Source of the DNA: Candidatus Allofournierella pullistercoris
GTDB taxonomy: Bacteria > Bacillota > Clostridia > Oscillospirales > Ruminococcaceae
Assembly (NCBI GenBank): GCA_018883715.1
Contig: JAHLFP010000008.1
Location: 1 to 46,599 of the forward strand
Length of the DNA: 46,599 nt
Direction: 5' to 3'
The translations under genes were made by a program, and so were the position numbers. Of this stretch, positions 15,930-23,763 are shown in pieces (positions within the stretch are counted from its first letter, which is position 1; each line of letters begins with the position of its first letter). The notes beneath the pieces were generated by a model, which saw only the letters and a program-made list of their open reading frames with translations, searched no databases and was not told the origin of the DNA.

Positions 15930-16636
15930 ACGTCCTCCTTTTGGGCGGCAACAAAGGCCTGCCCCAAGGCACTGGCCCGGTATTCCTCCACCGTACCAAA
16001 AAAGGTCTTTTTGCCAAGATGCAGTACATGGCTGGCACTGGGCAAGGCGGCCTGAATATCGTGGGAAATCATCACCACGGTGATGCCGTCCTTCTGGTTG
16101 ATGTGCTGAATCAAACGGTACAGTTCCGCCGTTGCGGTGGGGTCCAGCCCCGCCACAGGCTCATCCAACAGCAGCATGCTCTGGCTAGCGCACAAAGCAC
16201 GGGCAAGCAGTACCCGCTGTTGCTGACCGCCGCTCAGTTCCCGATAGCATCGGTCTGCCAGATGTTCCGCAGCCATGCGGCGCAGGTTTTCCATCACTGC
16301 CTGTTTTTCCTGTTTTGTGTAAAAGGGGCGCAGTCCGCACCGACCTTGAAAGCCAGACAGCACAATCTCCCGCACCGAAGCAGGAAAATCCCGCTGTACT
16401 GCACTCTGCTGAGGCAGATAACCAATGCTCCCCGGCTGAATCTGGCTGGAACGCTCCACGGTTCCTTTCAAGCTGGGGATAAGACCCAGCAGGGTTTTCA
16501 TCAGGGTGCTTTTACCTGCTCCGTTTTCGCCCACAATGCAAAGGCAGTCCCCCTGCTGGATGGTGAAGTTCAGTCCCTCCAGCACCGGTTTGCCCTCATA
16601 TCCAATGGAAAGATTTTTCGCCGTCAACTGTACCAT
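15926..16636 (-). CDS. znuC: Zinc ABC transporter ATP-binding protein
   Basis: Cytoplasmic ATPase (236 residues) energising zinc import. Walker A GENGAGKST, Q-loop YLPQQS, signature LSGGQQQRVLLARAL, Walker B LLLDEPVAGLD and switch His MISHDI are intact. The gene overlaps znuB by 4 bp and lies 22 bp after znuA. Confidence 0.95.
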   Translation of the reverse strand: MVQLTAKNLSIGYEGKPVLEGLNFTIQQGDCLCIVGENGAGKSTLMKTLLGLIPSLKGTVERSSQIQPGSIGYLPQQSAVQRDFPASVREIVLSGFQGRCGLRPFYTKQEKQAVMENLRRMAAEHLADRCYRELSGGQQQRVLLARALCASQSMLLLDEPVAGLDPTATAELYRLIQHINQKDGITVVMISHDIQAALPSASHVLHLGKKTFFGTVEEYRASALGQAFVAAQKEDV

Positions 16637-16658
16637 AGCTAGGCGCCTCCTTTTTGCC

Positions 16659-17735
16659 TTAGTTCAATGCCTGACGCAGTACCTCAAGGTTTTGCTCCAT
16701 AATGCCAAGATAGCTTGCGCCCTCGTCCATCTGCTGGCTGGTGACAGCCTGCATGGAGTTCATGCTCAAAATCTGCTGGTTCTGGCTCTTGGTGCTGGCA
16801 ATTACGGTATCTGCAATTTTATGCTGGGCGTTGTCGATGGTCAGCACCGTGCCCAGGTTCAGTTCATCGGTTTTTTCTGCCAGGAACGCCACAGTGGCAA
16901 AGCTTGCCTCGGTTTCCGCAGAGCATCCCACAAATGCGGCGTAGTAGTTCAGGCCGTAGTCATCCACCAGATAACGGAAGGGGAAGCGGTCGGCAAACAG
17001 CAGGGTACCCCGCTGAGCAGTGGAAACCATCTGGGCATACTCCCCGTCCAGTGCCTGCAACTTTTCTGTGTAGGCTGCCGCATTTGCCTGATACTGGGCG
17101 GCATTCTCGCTGTCCAGCTGGCACAGGGCATCGGTGATGGCCTGACAGAGCACCTGTGCATTTTTCAAGGACAGCCAAACGTGCTCATCCAGTTCTTCAT
17201 GTTCGTGGTGCTCTTCCTCGTGGCCATGCTCCTCCTCGTGGGCGTGTGCTTCTTCCTCGTGGGCGTGTGCTTCTTCCTCGTGATGGTGGTCGTGGTCATG
17301 CTCTTCCATGCCCTCCACCACTTCTTCGTTTTTCACAGCATCCCCCAGCACCTGGGTCAAAGCCAGCACCTGGCGATTGGGATTACCCTGGTTCTCCAAC
17401 GCATCCTGTACCCACTCGTCGGAAATACCACCCACATGAATCAACAGGTCCGCATTGGCGATGGTCATCATGTCGGCGGCGGTGGGCTGGAAGCTGTGCA
17501 GGTCCACGCCATCCTTCATCAAGAGGGTCAGTTCCACCTCATCTGCCTTATCGCCCAGAATGTTTCTTACCCAGTCATATTCCGGGAAGATGGTGGTTAC
17601 AATCCGCAGGGGCTGCTGGGTGCTGTTCATAGCATCTGCCTGCTGGCTGGAAGCGGGGGCGGACTGGCAAGCGGTAAGATTCAAAGCCATAGCAGCGGCG
17701 GCAAGCCAGCTGGCAAAACGAATGGATTTCTTCAT
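16659..17735 (-). CDS. znuA: Zinc ABC transporter substrate-binding lipoprotein
   Basis: Cell-surface zinc-binding receptor (358 residues). The signal peptide ends in the lipobox LTAC near residues 18-21. The mature protein is of the cluster A-I metal-binding family, with metal-site regions around DGVDLHSFQPT and LDEHVWLS. The His/Glu-rich loop (about residues 137-180) has many HxH motifs and includes an exact 21-bp tandem duplication encoding EEEAHAH. Such loops mark zinc-specific ZnuA/AdcA proteins. The start at 17735 (MKKSIRFASW) gives a proper signal peptide; the ORF-track extension to 17843 overlaps zur and is rejected. It follows zur by 26 bp. Confidence 0.94.
   Translation of the reverse strand: MKKSIRFASWLAAAAMALNLTACQSAPASSQQADAMNSTQQPLRIVTTIFPEYDWVRNILGDKADEVELTLLMKDGVDLHSFQPTAADMMTIANADLLIHVGGISDEWVQDALENQGNPNRQVLALTQVLGDAVKNEEVVEGMEEHDHDHHHEEEAHAHEEEAHAHEEEHGHEEEHHEHEELDEHVWLSLKNAQVLCQAITDALCQLDSENAAQYQANAAAYTEKLQALDGEYAQMVSTAQRGTLLFADRFPFRYLVDDYGLNYYAAFVGCSAETEASFATVAFLAEKTDELNLGTVLTIDNAQHKIADTVIASTKSQNQQILSMNSMQAVTSQQMDEGASYLGIMEQNLEVLRQALN
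17234..17275 (-). repeat. 21-bp tandem repeat in the ZnuA His-rich loop
   Basis: Units 17234-17254 and 17255-17275 are identical and in frame, giving repeated EEEAHAH. Slippage here changes the number of His residues available to bind zinc. Confidence 0.93.
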
Positions 17736-17761
17736 ATAAAATGGATTCTCCTTTTTGTGGT

Positions 17762-18238
17762 TCAGTGATGGTTGCAATCGCAACAGGTGTGGGAATGGGA
17801 AGTGTGTGCCGTTTGTTCTTGTTTTTGCCGACAGCTTTGGCAAAGGCCGTACAGCACCGTGCGCATGGGGTTAATGACAAATCCGTGGTGTTCCATCAGA
17901 TGGGCGGTCAGCTGTTCCAGCTGTCCACACTCCAGATGAATCAGCGCCCCACAGCAATCGCACTTGCAATGGAAACTCTGTCCACATCCCTCCTGCTGGG
18001 ACTCTGGTTTATACACAAAGCAGGCTGGCGTTCCCGCATCCACGGTATATTTATGGACCATTCCCTGCTCCACCATCCGTTCCAGATGGCGGTACACCGT
18101 TGCCACGCCAATGCTACGGCCTTGGCTGGAAAAATGCAGGCAAATATCATTCACCGTGCAGTGCTGTCCCGGTATGCTTTGCAGATACTGAAGCAGTTCC
18201 TCCCCCTGCCGGGTTCGATAGCCTTGTTTTGGTGCCAC
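17762..18238 (-). CDS. zur: Fur-family zinc uptake regulator Zur
   Basis: Zinc-sensing repressor (158 residues). The winged-helix half contains TVNDICLHFSSQGRSIGVATVYRHLE, split here as TVNDICLHFS and SIGVATVYRHLE. The dimerisation half has CxxC pairs (CDCCGALIHLEC, LCQSC) for structural zinc. The C terminus carries an extra His/Cys tail, HTSHSHTCCDCNHH, beyond the usual end. I place the start at GTG 18238, 8 bp after AAAGGAG; the track extends to 18397 through the promoter and operator. First gene of zur-znuACB-lipoprotein, so autoregulation through 18277-18319 is likely. Confidence 0.9.
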   Translation of the reverse strand: MAPKQGYRTRQGEELLQYLQSIPGQHCTVNDICLHFSSQGRSIGVATVYRHLERMVEQGMVHKYTVDAGTPACFVYKPESQQEGCGQSFHCKCDCCGALIHLECGQLEQLTAHLMEHHGFVINPMRTVLYGLCQSCRQKQEQTAHTSHSHTCCDCNHH

Positions 18239-18276
18239 CCTGCTCGCTCCTTTCTTTTGAAAATCGAAATTAAAAT

Positions 18277-18319
18277 TGAAAACCATTTTCATATTATACA
18301 AAACCGGCCCATCTGTCAA
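18277..18319 (-). promoter_or_regulatory. zur-znu promoter with inverted-repeat operator candidate
   Basis: Minus strand TTGACA (18314-18319) lies 17 bp from TAATAT (18291-18296) or 15 bp from TATAAT (18293-18298). Immediately downstream is the perfect 6-3-6 inverted repeat TGAAAA-TGG-TTTTCA (18277-18291), with further A/T-rich half-site-like copies to 18260. The position over the transcription start fits a repressor site, most simply for Zur itself. The sequence is not the B. subtilis Zur box, so this is inference. Confidence 0.65.
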
Positions 18320-18496
18320 GCCCCCAGGGGTATACCGCCGGGCGGGAGTCCTCAACCCGCTCCATTCCCCCAAATATACCCGCCGGAACAAGCCCACCGG
18401 GGAAACAATTTCTCAAACGGCATTATGCCTAAAAACATACCGCCGGGTGTTCCCTCTTTTCCCGCCTACCCTCCACTTGCCGGCTGTGCAAACAAA
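18320..18496. other. Intergenic region with three ATAC(C)CGCCGG motifs
   Basis: This region between the zur promoter and pth terminator has no gene. It contains three related motifs: TATACCGCCGGGCGGG (18331), TATACCCGCCGGAAC (18375) and CATACCGCCGGGTGT (18436). Their function is unknown. Confidence 0.4.
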
Positions 18497-18525
18497 AAAT
18501 CGACCTCCCAAAGGAGGCCGATTCG
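18497..18525 (-). terminator. pth terminator
   Basis: Minus strand ATCGGCCTCC-TTTG-GGAGGTCGAT followed by a T run, directly after the pth stop codon. Confidence 0.9.
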
Positions 18526-18526
18526 C

Positions 18527-19099
18527 TTATCCGTTGAATTTATTCTGTGCCTGGGCAAGCTGACCCTTCATAATCAGCCGCACCGCCTGCTCAATGTCCG
18601 GCAGACGCTTTTCAAAGGCAGTTCGGTCTGCCCCGTCCATCCGACCCAGCACCCAATCCGCCAGATTGTACTCCGGATGGGGCTTTTGTCCAACCCCAAT
18701 CCGCACCCGGGGGAAGGCATCCGAGCCATACCGGGCAATGATGTCCTTCAGGCCGTTGTGGCCACCTGCGGAACCACTGGGACGGATGCGCAACTTGCCC
18801 GGTGCCTGGGTAATATCATCGCAAAGCACCACCACCCGCTCCAGCGGAATCTTATAAAACTGTGCCAAAGCCTGAATGCTTCGCCCGGACAGGTTCATAA
18901 AAGTCTGAGGTTTCAGCAGGATTACCTTGTGGTCGTCCACAATGCCCTGCCCGTACAGCCCCTCAAACTTACCCTTGTTCACCGGGATGCTCCACTCTTT
19001 TGCCAGCCAGTCAATGGCATCAAACCCCACATTGTGCCGGGTCAAATCATAGGTAGAACCGGGATTGCCCAGTCCCACCACCAGCCATTCTGTATCCAT
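18527..19099 (-). CDS. pth: Peptidyl-tRNA hydrolase
   Basis: Cytoplasmic hydrolase that cleaves peptidyl-tRNA released from stalled ribosomes and recycles tRNA. The 190-residue length is typical. The N-terminal VVGLGNPGSTYDLTRHNVGF contains the conserved Asn and catalytic His20-equivalent; KPQTFMNLSG, LCDDI and GSAGGHNGLKDI follow in order, as in the family. The start at 19099 (MDTEWLVVG) follows AAGGAGGA; the track adds six codons upstream. It lies 27 bp behind the anion permease and may be co-transcribed with it. Confidence 0.95.
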   Translation of the reverse strand: MDTEWLVVGLGNPGSTYDLTRHNVGFDAIDWLAKEWSIPVNKGKFEGLYGQGIVDDHKVILLKPQTFMNLSGRSIQALAQFYKIPLERVVVLCDDITQAPGKLRIRPSGSAGGHNGLKDIIARYGSDAFPRVRIGVGQKPHPEYNLADWVLGRMDGADRTAFEKRLPDIEQAVRLIMKGQLAQAQNKFNG

Positions 19100-19126
19100 C
19101 TTTCTTCCTCCTTGCAAACACTGCTG

Positions 19127-20239
19127 TTACAAAGCATACCACAGTCCCAGCAAAATAACCAGTAAAACCAGGTTCATCCCGCTGAACACCAGCAGATACC
19201 GGCGTTTCTCCTGGGGGAACTGCGCCACCAGTATTTTATAAGAAATCAGGCTGGCCATAGAGGCAATCAAGGTTCCAAGCCCTCCCAGGTTACAGCCCAC
19301 AATCAGCCTGTTCCACTGCTGGGTAAAACCGCTGAGCAACAGTGCGGCGGGTACGTTGCTGATGCACTGGCTGGCGATTACCGCCACCAATTCCACCCCG
19401 TGGGACAGCCATTGTTCCAACAGACTGCGGAACACATCCACCCGCCCCAGATTGCCGATAAAGATAAAAAAGCCCACAAAGGTGGCCAGCAAACCATAGT
19501 CCAGTTGCAACAGTAGCTTTCGCTCTTTTACAAGCAAAAACACCAGAACCACTCCCGCCGCCAGCAAGGGGGAAATCAGCTTTCCAATGGCGGCAAGGCT
19601 CAGGGCAAATCCCACACTGCTTACAAGTACATCCTGCTTGTGGATGGGTTTTGCTTCCCATTCCAAAAGCTCCACCTTTTGGCCTTTGCCCCACAAGATT
19701 CCCACTCCAAGGCAGATGCCACTCACCAGCACATAGGGCAGGGTAACACCACAAAATTCCACAAACCCCATGCCGGACTGCTGGTATAAGTACAAGTTTT
19801 GCGGGTTTCCCATGGGTGTGAGCATACTGCCCAGGTTCGCCGCCAGTGTCTGCAACACCACAAGGCGCACCGCCAAATCCGTTCGCCCTGCCATCCGAAG
19901 CACCGCAAGCCCAAAGGGCACGAAGGCAATCAATGCCACATCGTTTGTAATGACCATGCTTGTGAAAAAGGGCAGAAAGACAAGCACCGCCAGAACCCCT
20001 TTGCTTGCATGGGTCAGGCGCAACAGCCCCGCCCCCATGGTTTCAAACACACCGGCACGGCTGTACTCTTTCATCACCGCCATCAAGGCAAACAGCAACG
20101 CCAAGGTATGCCAATCGATGTAAGCAAGATACGCCCCATCTGGCGGCACCAAAAAACAGGAAAGAATCGCCAGCACCCAGGAGATGGTCAGCACCATATC
20201 CCCTTTCAGCCAGCCTTTAGCCTGTCTCAATCCATTCAT
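19127..20239 (-). CDS. SLC13/ArsB-like anion permease
   Basis: An integral membrane transporter of the ion transporter superfamily (CitMHS/ArsB/NhaD/SLC13-like). It has 370 residues and about ten hydrophobic segments. The family-type re-entrant signature FFTSMVITNDVALIAFVPFG (with the Thr-Asn-Asp motif) and NLGSMLTPMGNPQNLYLY are clear. Likely substrates are dicarboxylates, citrate-like anions or arsenite; sequence alone cannot decide. It lies 22 bp after a LysR regulator that is divergent from a fumarate-reductase-like gene, which favours an organic acid (inference). Confidence 0.8.
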   Translation of the reverse strand: MNGLRQAKGWLKGDMVLTISWVLAILSCFLVPPDGAYLAYIDWHTLALLFALMAVMKEYSRAGVFETMGAGLLRLTHASKGVLAVLVFLPFFTSMVITNDVALIAFVPFGLAVLRMAGRTDLAVRLVVLQTLAANLGSMLTPMGNPQNLYLYQQSGMGFVEFCGVTLPYVLVSGICLGVGILWGKGQKVELLEWEAKPIHKQDVLVSSVGFALSLAAIGKLISPLLAAGVVLVFLLVKERKLLLQLDYGLLATFVGFFIFIGNLGRVDVFRSLLEQWLSHGVELVAVIASQCISNVPAALLLSGFTQQWNRLIVGCNLGGLGTLIASMASLISYKILVAQFPQEKRRYLLVFSGMNLVLLVILLGLWYAL

Positions 20240-20261
20240 AAACTTTCTTCTCCCTACTTAT

Positions 20262-21158
20262 TTATATACATGCCATAAGGCGAATAAACTCTTTGGCATA
20301 CTGGGGCAATGCTTCCCCCTTACGCCATGCGGCCACATACTGCATCTGTCCCGCGTCTTTCAACCGGTAGGCATCAAACGGGCCAAGCTCTTTCAGATAG
20401 TCAAGAAAACTCCGGCTGATAAAGGCCACACCGTACCCGCCTGCTGCCATGGACACCGCCGCCCGTATATTGGAGGTTTCCAAAATCTTTCGCGGACTTA
20501 CCCCCTGCATCGCCATCAGGTTATACAGATATTCCCCCTGTCGCTGGCTGGGCTTTTGCAACAAAAAGGGCAGATGGGCAAGCTGACCCAGGGACACCAC
20601 CGGACATCCGTTCTCATCCCGCTGTCCACTTTCCAGTTGCTGGGTACAAGCCACCACCGCATACACCGGCTCTGCCCCCAAAATCTGATATTCCAGTAAG
20701 AGACAGTACTTGGAGAGATTATAAAAATTCAAATCCAGCTCCCCCTGCACCAGTGCTTGTTCCAATTGCTGGCTGTCCTGTTCCACAATGGACAATTCCA
20801 CCTGGGGATACAGCTTGGAAAAAGCCGGAACCACCTTGGGCATTGCCACACTGCACCGTACCGAGGGAATCCCTACCCGGAGTTTACCCGCCTTATCCTG
20901 TCGAATCGCCGCAAGTTCGCTGTCCAGTTCCTCCTTGCGCTGTAGCATGTCCACCGCCCAGGCAAGATACCGCTCCCCCGCATAGGTCAGCTCCATGCTG
21001 CCACCCTTGCGCTCAAACAAGGCCAGTCCCACCCGCTGTTCCAGCCGTTGCAGGAACTTGGTTAAGGTGGGCTGGCTTACATACAACTTTTGTGCCGCAT
21101 GGGTGATATTCTGCTGGTGTGCAATGGCCACAAAGTATTCCAGCTCCCGCAAATCCAC
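20262..21158 (-). CDS. LysR family transcriptional regulator
   Basis: A 298-residue LTTR. The N-terminal winged HTH (LREYFVAIAHQQNITHAA-like, ending in VSQPTLTKFLQRLE) is typical, followed by a linker helix and a two-lobed effector domain. It starts at GTG 21158, 7 bp after AAGGAGG. It is oriented divergently to the flavoprotein gene and upstream of the permease, the usual arrangement for control of both. The effector is unknown. Confidence 0.92.
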   Translation of the reverse strand: MDLRELEYFVAIAHQQNITHAAQKLYVSQPTLTKFLQRLEQRVGLALFERKGGSMELTYAGERYLAWAVDMLQRKEELDSELAAIRQDKAGKLRVGIPSVRCSVAMPKVVPAFSKLYPQVELSIVEQDSQQLEQALVQGELDLNFYNLSKYCLLLEYQILGAEPVYAVVACTQQLESGQRDENGCPVVSLGQLAHLPFLLQKPSQRQGEYLYNLMAMQGVSPRKILETSNIRAAVSMAAGGYGVAFISRSFLDYLKELGPFDAYRLKDAGQMQYVAAWRKGEALPQYAKEFIRLMACI

Positions 21159-21205
21159 AATGGTACCTCCTTGTTATGTTGACCCCGAATGTAAACTTAT
21201 GTCCC

Positions 21206-21286
21206 AGTATAGCATAGCCTATTCCTAAAATCTATGGCTTGTATAAATAAAATTCATTTCATTTATCATTTACTTTTTGCTATACT
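21206..21286. promoter_or_regulatory. Divergent LysR/flavoprotein control region
   Basis: A minus-strand -10 AGTATA-complement (TATACT, 21206-21211) reads into lysR, and a plus-strand TATACT (21281-21286) reads into the flavoprotein gene. Both have weak -35 elements. Between them is CATAG-N14-CTATG (21213-21236), a possible LTTR site. The assignments are tentative. Confidence 0.4.
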
Positions 21287-21342
21287 GATTTGTGAAAATC
21301 ATGGCAATGTCCATCAAGGACCAAAAGAAAGGACGAACCCAG

Positions 21343-22838
21343 TTGAAACACAAGATTTTACGTTCCGCCGCTTGCAGTTTGCTGGCTGCGGCTGTACTGC
21401 TCACCGGCTGTCAGGCAGGCAACGCTGGCTCCAGCTCTGGCGCCAGCTCCGCCGCTATGCAGACCCTCACCGCAAGTGCCAAGGGCATCGTAGGTGACGT
21501 GGTGGTACAGGTGGCGCAGGTCTGACCGCCGCTGCCCAGGCTTCCCAGCAGGGCGCCAGCGTGGTAGTTCTGGAAAAGATGCCCATCCTGGGCGGTAATA
21601 GCCTGAAAGCAACCGGCGGCATGAACGCTGCTGGCACCAAGTTCCAGGCTGAGCTTGGCATCACCGACAGCGGTGTGCAGGAATTCATCGAGGACACCAT
21701 GAACGGCGGCCACCAGGCCAACGACCCCGAACTGGTTGCCACCATGGCAGAAAACAGCAGTGACGCTGTGGACTGGCTGGAAAGCATTGATGCGGCTCTG
21801 CCCAAGGTGGAAGCCACCGGCGGCACCAGCCACAAATACCTGCACCAGCCGGAAGACGGCAGTGCAGTTGGCACCTTCCTAATTGAAAAACTCAGCCAGC
21901 AGATGGATAAGCTGGGCATTGAGGTACTGACCGAAACCGAAGCCACCGAGCTTCTGGTGGAGGACGGCGCAGTGACCGGTGTCAAGGCCCACAACGCCAC
22001 CACCGACTACACCATCCAGGCCAAGTCGGTCATTCTGGCTACCGGTGGCTTTGGCGCCAACATGGAGATGCTGGCAGAGTACAACCCCTCTCTGGCAGAC
22101 GCTGTAACCACCAACCATCCCGGTGCTACCGGTGACGGCATCCAGATGGCCACCAAAATTGGTGCTGCCACCGTGGACATGGAGCAGATTCAGCTGCACC
22201 CCACCGTTTACCAGGAGAATGGCCTGCTGGTATCCGAAAGCGTGCGTAGCATGGGCGGTATTCTGGTGAACAGCGACGGCAAGCGTTTCTGCAACGACAT
22301 GGCTACCCGTGACGCTGTATCCGCCGCCGAGCTGGAACAGGAAGGCAGCTATGCTTACATCATCTTTGACCAGCGCATCGTGGATGATCTGGCTTCCTGC
22401 AAAAAGTACATTGACGCTGGCCTGACCGTACAGGCAGACAGCTATGAAGACTTGGCAAAAGAAATGGGTCTGAGCGAGGAAGCTTCCGCCAACTTTGTGG
22501 AAACCATGAATCGCTGGAACGAGAGCGTTGCCAACGGTGTGGACGAGGAATTCGGACGCAACAACGGCATGGACGGCGACCTGTCCACCGCTCCCTACTA
22601 TGCCATCAAGATTGCCCCCGGTGTGCACCACACCATGGGCGGCCTGAAGATTGACACCACCACCCAGGTCCTGGACGAAAACGGCCAGGCCATCCCCGGT
22701 TTGTTTGCCGCAGGTGAGGTAACTGGCGGTGTTCATGGCGCAAACCGCATCGGCGGCAACGCTGTATGTGACTTTGTGGTCTTTGGACGCATCGCTGGCG
22801 ATAGCGCCACCGCTTTTGCAGGCAAAACTGCTGAATAA
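21343..22838 (+). pseudogene. Fumarate-reductase-like flavoprotein (lipoprotein), frameshifted with lost FMN domain
   Basis: Members of this family are secreted flavoprotein reductases of fumarate-like acceptors, carrying an N-terminal FMN-binding domain and a C-terminal FAD domain. Frame 1 (21343-21525) starts at TTG after AGAAAGGACG, has a signal peptide with lipobox LLTGC, and then TLTASAKGIVGDVVVQV, which looks like the beginning of an FMN-binding domain, before a stop. The FAD part continues in another frame from about 21501 (GGTGGAGLTAAAQAS) to 22838, with HPGATGDG, IQLHPTVY, HHTMGG and ANRIGGNA motifs intact. About 100 or more residues expected between the two are absent. A downstream ATG at 21561 would lack the FAD GxGxxG, so the product is probably inactive unless the shift is an assembly error. 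Confidence 0.8.
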
Positions 22839-22916
22839 TCCCTTTCTCCAGCTTCGTATTGTAAGCTGGAGGATTTATTCTATCCACAATATTAAATAAG
22901 AAAAGGAGTGTTCCCA

Positions 22917-23291
22917 ATGATTGACTTCAAAAACGCCGCATACCTGAAACTGAGCCCCACATCCCCCTCCACCTATTCCAAGGCAGTTGACCCCATGCTG
23001 ATTGCCGGCGAGGAAGTGGTGGCTTGCTTCCAGGCCATCCGAGACGGAGTGGTGTTCACCAACAAACGGATTATCGCCATCAACGTGCAGGGAATCACCG
23101 GCAAAAAGGTGGACTGCACCAGCCTGCCTTACAGCAAGGTTCAGTCCTATTCCATCGAAACCGCCGGCACCTTTGACCTGGACAGCGAGCTGGACGTGTG
23201 GTTCTCCGGCCTTGGCTCCGTTCGGTTTGAGTTTGTCCGGGAAGTGAACGTGGCAAAACTGTCCACCCTGATTTCCCAGGCAGTGCTGTAA
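22917..23291 (+). CDS. PH-domain-containing protein
   Basis: A 124-residue protein with the look of a small bacterial PH-like domain (PF08000-type): beta-rich, with GVVFTNKRIIAINVQGITGK and YSKVQSYSIETAGTFDLDSE segments, split in the family as TNKRIIAI and a YSKVQSYSIE strand. No signal peptide or membrane segment. The start ATG 22917 follows AAAAGGAG; the track's GTG at 22908 lies within the ribosome-site region. It follows the flavoprotein pseudogene by about 78 bp and ends in a terminator. The role is unknown; the family is not enzymatic. Confidence 0.82.
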   Translation: MIDFKNAAYLKLSPTSPSTYSKAVDPMLIAGEEVVACFQAIRDGVVFTNKRIIAINVQGITGKKVDCTSLPYSKVQSYSIETAGTFDLDSELDVWFSGLGSVRFEFVREVNVAKLSTLISQAVL

Positions 23292-23417
23292 CCCTGTTCC
23301 CATGGGGTGGGCGCTTGTCCGGGGATTTCCCCTATAAAACTGTCCGTAAGCCTGTCTCCGCAGGACATCCCGGTCATACAGTCCACACACAGCACAAAAT
23401 ACCACCACAAAGCAATC

Positions 23418-23447
23418 GAGCCAGAGGTATCCCCTCTGGCTCTTTTC
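23418..23447 (+). terminator. Terminator after the PH-domain gene
   Basis: GAGCCAGAGG pairs with CCTCTGGCTC and is followed by TTTTC. Sequence 23292-23417 before it and 23447-23763 after it show no convincing gene. Confidence 0.75.
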
Positions 23448-23763
23448 TCATTTATACAATATCAAAGGCTTGCTGGCAGTGCCCAGCGGCATAGGCAAGG
23501 CCACACGCAACAGCAGATACCCCCACAGGCATACGCAAGCAAACCCACACAGCCAAGACCGCCTATAATCATCGTTCCCCATTACCCCGTGGCTGGGTCA
23601 CACGCATGCCCGTGCTGTTCCATTTTTCCATGGATTCTGCTTTTACACTTGCAGGAAAAGCCAAAATATGATAAATTTAAAACAATAGTAAGGTAAAGCA
23701 TCTGCCCCTTTGGAACACCGTTATGCCCCTGCGCAAACTTTTGTTATCTTGGGAGGAACCGCC

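Noticed and set aside
21490-21525. Programmed ribosomal frameshift in the flavoprotein gene
   Set aside because: No slippery heptamer or stimulatory structure is apparent, and a domain-sized piece is missing as well as the frame shift; deletion explains both.
23307-23696. 129-residue plus-strand ORF after the PH-domain gene
   Set aside because: It reads through the terminator and has no recognisable domain or ribosome site.
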